Source: Pseudomonadota bacterium
Lineage (GTDB): Bacteria; Pseudomonadota; Alphaproteobacteria; Acetobacterales; Acetobacteraceae
Reading direction: 5' to 3'
Assembly (NCBI GenBank): GCA_021818505.1
Contig: JAKADX010000020.1
Span: 1 to 64,000 of the forward strand
Length of the DNA stretch: 64,000 nucleotides
Numbering within the stretch: the first letter of the stretch is position 1; every line of letters starts with the position of its first letter. The notes below the pieces were generated by a model. That model had not been told where the DNA came from and did not search any database. It worked only from the letters and a program-made list of their open reading frames with translations. The translations under genes were made by a program, and so were the position numbers. Below are positions 60,944 to 64,000 of this stretch, in pieces.

Positions 60944-62158
60944 ATGGGCGAGCGGATCGAGGCGGATGTCTGTGTGGTCGGCGCCGGCCCGGTCGGCGGC
61001 ACGCTGGCCTGTCGGCTGGCGCAAGCGGGCATCGCGGTCGCAGTCCTCGACCGCGCGGCCCTGCCGCCGATGGAGCATCCCGATTTCGACGGCCGCGCCT
61101 ACGCCGTCGCCGCCGGCTCACGCGTGCTGCTGGAAGAGGCCGGACTGTGGGCGAAGCTGCCGTTTCCCGCCGGCCCCATCCGCGACATCCGCGTCACCGA
61201 CGGCCGCCTCGGCCGTCCGGCCTCGCCCCTGCACCTGCATTTCGGTGCGCACGATGTGGGAGCGGAGGCGTTCGGCTGGATGGTGGAGGCGCGCAGCCTG
61301 CGGATGGCGCTGAACGCGCATTTTCAGGCCCTGCCCACGCTACGCCTGTTCGCCCCGGCCCAGGTCGCCGTCGAATTGCAGGACGCGGGGGCGACGGTGC
61401 GCATCGCCGGCGGGCCGGACATCGCCGCCCGCCTGGTGGTCGCGGCGGAGGGTCGCGAGTCGCCGCTGCGCGCACAGGCCGGCATTCCGGTCACCCGCAT
61501 CCCCTACCACCAGACCGGCATCGTCTGCGCCATCGCCCACGAACGCCCGCACGACGAGGTCGCACTGGAGCACTTCCTGCCCGCCGGCCCGTTCGCGCAG
61601 CTGCCGATGGCGCCGACCGAGGCGGCGCCCCACGTCTCGGCGATCGTCTGGAGCGAGCGCGACGCGGTGGCGCCGCGCATGCTGGCGCTGCCGGATGACG
61701 CCTTCGCGCGCGAAGTGGCGCGCCGGCTTGGGCCGCATCTGGGCGCGGTACGGCCGATCGGCCGGCGCTGGCACTATCCGCTCGCGGCCATGCTGGCGCA
61801 CCGCTATGTCGCGACCCGGCTGGCACTGGTCGGCGACGCTGCGCATGGCGTGCATCCGATCGCCGGCCAGGGCCTCAATCTCGGCTTCCGCGATGCCGCC
61901 GCTCTGGCCGCGCTGGTCATCGAGGCGCTCGCGTCCGGGCTGGACCCCGGCGCTCCGGATCTGCTGCGCCGCTATCAGGCGCGGCGGCGACCGGACAACC
62001 TGATGATGCTGGCCGCGATGCACGGGCTGGAGCGGCTGTTCAGCAACGACTTCCCGCTCCTGCGGCTGGCGCGCGACGTGGGTATCAACGCGGTGCACCG
62101 GCTGCCGCCGCTCAAGCGGCTGTTCATCCGCCAGGCGATGGGGGCGCGGGCGGCCTGA
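60944..62158 (+). CDS. UbiH/UbiF-type FAD monooxygenase
   Basis: A 404-residue flavin hydroxylase: VCVVGAGPVGGTLACRLAQAG (FAD Rossmann), the middle FDGRAYAVAAGSRVLLEEAG, and the second FAD motif LVGDAAHGVHPIAGQGLNLGFRDAAAL typical of ubiquinone-ring hydroxylases. It most likely adds a ring hydroxyl in ubiquinone synthesis; the ring position cannot be told. The ATG at 60944 has AAGGGG 8 nt upstream. Its 3' end overlaps the convergent MFS gene by 35 nt. Confidence 0.85.
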   Translation: MGERIEADVCVVGAGPVGGTLACRLAQAGIAVAVLDRAALPPMEHPDFDGRAYAVAAGSRVLLEEAGLWAKLPFPAGPIRDIRVTDGRLGRPASPLHLHFGAHDVGAEAFGWMVEARSLRMALNAHFQALPTLRLFAPAQVAVELQDAGATVRIAGGPDIAARLVVAAEGRESPLRAQAGIPVTRIPYHQTGIVCAIAHERPHDEVALEHFLPAGPFAQLPMAPTEAAPHVSAIVWSERDAVAPRMLALPDDAFAREVARRLGPHLGAVRPIGRRWHYPLAAMLAHRYVATRLALVGDAAHGVHPIAGQGLNLGFRDAAALAALVIEALASGLDPGAPDLLRRYQARRRPDNLMMLAAMHGLERLFSNDFPLLRLARDVGINAVHRLPPLKRLFIRQAMGARAA

Positions 62159-63371
62159 CCTCGGGCCGAGTCTCGGGCATCGCGGCGAGTGTCAGCAACA
62201 GACCGACGGCGCCGAACAGCGCGAGGGCGAGGAAAGCGACGCGGTTGCCGAACCGCACCGCGAGGTCGCCGGCCATCGCGGTGCTGAGCGTAGCGCCCAC
62301 GCCCACCGCCAGCCCGATCGTGCCGACGACGAGGTTGAACCGCCCGGTGCCCCGCGTCAGATCGGCGGCCACCAGCGGCACCAGCACGCCCAACGCCGCG
62401 CCGCCGAGACCGTCGAGCGTCTGGCTGGCGACGATGAGCGGGGGGCTGGCCAGCGCGGCCAGCAGCACGCCGCGCACCGGCAACTGTACGAAGCCGAGCA
62501 GCAGCGCGACCCGCCGCCCGCGCCGCTCGGCAAGCCGGCCGACCCAGGGCGACAGCAGCGCCACTACCCCCTGCGGCACCATCAGGCAGGCGGCGATGAC
62601 GAGGTTGGCGCCGTCACCCACCTGCCGCGTGACCTCGCCGGCAGCGATCGGCAGCAGCGCGGCGTTGGCAAGCTGGAACATCACGATGCACAGCGCGAAG
62701 GCGAGCAGCCGTCGGTCGAGCAACACCCGCCAGCCGGCCTCGCGGGGCTCCTCGGGCGGCTGCGTCGCGGTCGCCGGGTCGGGGTCGGCGGGCGGGGCGC
62801 GCCGCGGCATCGCGCGTACCGACAGCAGCGCCGGCACCGCCAGCGCGCCGGCGAACCAGAACACCGCGCGGCTGGACACCAGGCTGCCCATCGCCCCCAT
62901 CGCGGCCGCGCCCGCGGCATTGCCGAGCGCGGCGAAGCGGGCGTTGCGGCCGAGCCGTTCAGCAAAGGCGCGGCGGCCGACGCGGTTGAGCGTCATCGCG
63001 GCAATCGCGGGCACCAGCATGCAACTGGCGAAGCCGTGCAGCGCCTCCTCCAGCATCACCGGCAGCCGCTCGGGCCGCAGCGCCAGCAGCAGCGCGCTCA
63101 CGCCGACCAGACCGACACCGATCGCCGCGGCCAGGCGCTTGTCGCGAATGGCATCGACCAAAGCGCCGGCCGGCACCTGAGCCAGCATCGTCACCGCCGA
63201 GCCGACCGAGAGCGCGACGCCGATCTCGACCTGGGTCCATTTCTCCGTGGTCAGATAGACGGCGATGAATGGGCCGAAGCCGGTCTGCAGATTGGCGACA
63301 AAGAAGTTCAGCCAGTCGAGCGCCCGCAGCCCAGCGCCGTCGGGCGTGCCCGGTGTTGCCGTTCGCGGCAT
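62124..63371 (-). CDS. MFS transporter
   Basis: A 415-residue major-facilitator protein with about twelve spans and a central basic/acidic loop (PPADPDPATATQPPEEP). The N-terminal half carries NFFVANLQTGFGPFIAVYLT, VGSAVTMLAQVPAGALVDAIRDKR (the loop 2-3 motif), and the second half GRLAERRGRRVALLLGF. The substrate is unknown. It starts at 63371, 10 nt after the PRC-barrel gene on the same strand. Confidence 0.8.
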   Translation of the reverse strand: MPRTATPGTPDGAGLRALDWLNFFVANLQTGFGPFIAVYLTTEKWTQVEIGVALSVGSAVTMLAQVPAGALVDAIRDKRLAAAIGVGLVGVSALLLALRPERLPVMLEEALHGFASCMLVPAIAAMTLNRVGRRAFAERLGRNARFAALGNAAGAAAMGAMGSLVSSRAVFWFAGALAVPALLSVRAMPRRAPPADPDPATATQPPEEPREAGWRVLLDRRLLAFALCIVMFQLANAALLPIAAGEVTRQVGDGANLVIAACLMVPQGVVALLSPWVGRLAERRGRRVALLLGFVQLPVRGVLLAALASPPLIVASQTLDGLGGAALGVLVPLVAADLTRGTGRFNLVVGTIGLAVGVGATLSTAMAGDLAVRFGNRVAFLALALFGAVGLLLTLAAMPETRPEVRPPAPPSPGG

Positions 63372-63381
63372 GGCCCGGCGC

Positions 63382-63840
63382 TCACTGGGCGGGGGCTGCC
63401 GCCGGAGTCGCGGCGGAGGTCGATTGCGGCATCCCGATCGCCTCGACCGGCTTGGCAGGATCATAGACCGGGGCGGACTTGATCATGGCCAGCGGGATCG
63501 CGAGGGTCGCCGACGCCGCCTTGCCCATCACGAACCGCAGCGCCGGCCACTCCACCGCGACTTTCCGGCTGCCCATGCCGAGGAAGCCGCCCAGTTCGAT
63601 CACCGCCGCGCGCGGCGCGCCGGCGTGGTCCACCAGCACATCGACGATGCGCCCGATCTCCTTGTCGCCATCACCCCTGACGGTCAGGCCAAGCACCGCC
63701 ACGACCTTGTTGGCCGGAACTTGCTCGATCGGCTCGCCGGCCGCCGTCGGCGTCGCGGCGGTCGCCTGCGCCCAGGCCGGGGTTGTCGCCAGTGCCATCG
63801 CGGCCACGAAGACAGCCATCCGCAGCCGTTCGCTCACCAT
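63382..63840 (-). CDS. Exported PRC-barrel protein
   Basis: A 152-residue protein with a signal peptide (MAVFVAAMALATTPAWAQA, cut near residue 25) and a PRC-barrel-like domain (VLGLTVRGDGDKEIGRIVDVLVDHAGAPRAAVIELGGFLGMG...KVAVEWPALRF). PRC barrels bind proteins or RNA, and exported versions are common in alphaproteobacteria with unknown roles. Likely co-transcribed with the MFS gene 10 nt on. ATG at 63840 is preferred over an in-frame upstream start because the signal peptide begins there. Confidence 0.8.
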   Translation of the reverse strand: MVSERLRMAVFVAAMALATTPAWAQATAATPTAAGEPIEQVPANKVVAVLGLTVRGDGDKEIGRIVDVLVDHAGAPRAAVIELGGFLGMGSRKVAVEWPALRFVMGKAASATLAIPLAMIKSAPVYDPAKPVEAIGMPQSTSAATPAAAPAQ

Positions 63841-63922
63841 CCGGGTCCTTATCCTGCGGCGCGTCCGCGCACCGCAGAGTCGCGCGGATCGCGCCGCAGG
63901 GCAAGCGGCGCGCGGTGCAGGC

Positions 63923-64000
63923 CTATGCCGCACGCAGCGCGTCGGCGCCGTAGCTGCGCTCCAGCCGCCGGACGGTGAAATGGGCGCGGGCCAGTCGGCG
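63923..64000 (-). CDS. C-terminal fragment of a gene running off the right edge
   Basis: One open frame reads RRLARAHFTVRRLERSYGAD then ALRAA and a TAG at 63923-63925. Only 25 residues are visible and no family can be named. It could equally be chance coding; strand and spacing to the PRC-barrel gene make a gene end plausible. Confidence 0.35.
   Translation of the reverse strand, partial: RRLARAHFTVRRLERSYGADALRAA

Overview
The window is 64 kb of very GC-rich bacterial chromosome. The housekeeping order rpmH-rnpA-yidD-yidC-engB-argB, the mreB-mreC-mreD-mrdA-rodA block, the glnK-amtB pair and the wealth of LivFGHMJ-type importers point to an alphaproteobacterium. Rhodospirillales/Acetobacteraceae is the most likely order, but this rests on gene order and composition only. 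No rRNA, tRNA or CRISPR array was found.

Region 1 (1-2 kb) is accessory DNA: a truncated member of a small repeated protein family with a leaderless-type promoter, a higA antitoxin beside a decayed higB toxin, and an AT-rich two-TM orphan gene.

Region 2 (1.95-13.8 kb) is a tightly overlapping operon. It encodes an FAD subunit and a fused [2Fe-2S]/molybdopterin hydroxylase, a 6-hydroxynicotinate-reductase-like Fe-S protein, a UPF0280 (ApbE-like) protein, an AA_synth protein, a DUF1345 membrane protein and a complete branched-chain-type ABC importer in which the two permeases are fused.

Region 3 (13.8-17.6 kb) holds a tiny ORF, a DUF5996 gene, gene scars (a livF tail and a remnant of the repeated family), a glycosyltransferase, a hicAB module and an intact member of the repeated family.

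Region 4 (17.6-30.7 kb) is a second catabolic block: a NicR/BpsR-like MarR regulator, a 1150-residue Nfn-like flavo/Fe-S reductase, an enamidase, a GNAT, a second importer (here permease and ATPase are fused) and a propionyl-CoA-synthetase-like ligase. Two 20-bp palindromes of the same design sit at the marR start and at the promoter of the hydroxylase operon. They suggest one regulon for a reductive nicotinate-type (pyridine carboxylate) pathway: hydroxylase, then 6-hydroxynicotinate reductase, then enamidase. The substrate is inferred.

Region 5 (30.7-47 kb) is mixed. It contains a dioxygenase-like gene, an operon of two exported paralogues plus two dynamin-like GTPases, an amidohydrolase, xylulokinase, two tandem GT4 glycosyltransferases, an ABC exporter, a three-gene operon around a membrane-anchored ClpA/B-type AAA+ protein, and a PHA-synthase-like hydrolase.

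Region 6 (47-64 kb) is core: argB, engB, yidC, yidD, rnpA, rpmH, a sensor kinase, the rod-shape operon, a lipoprotein, amtB-glnK behind a possible sigma-54 promoter, a UbiH-type hydroxylase, an MFS transporter and a PRC-barrel protein.

A family of nested REP-like palindromes (CCCTCTCCCGC/GCGGGAGAGGG) occurs between genes, and two copies lie in frame inside the molybdenum hydroxylase.
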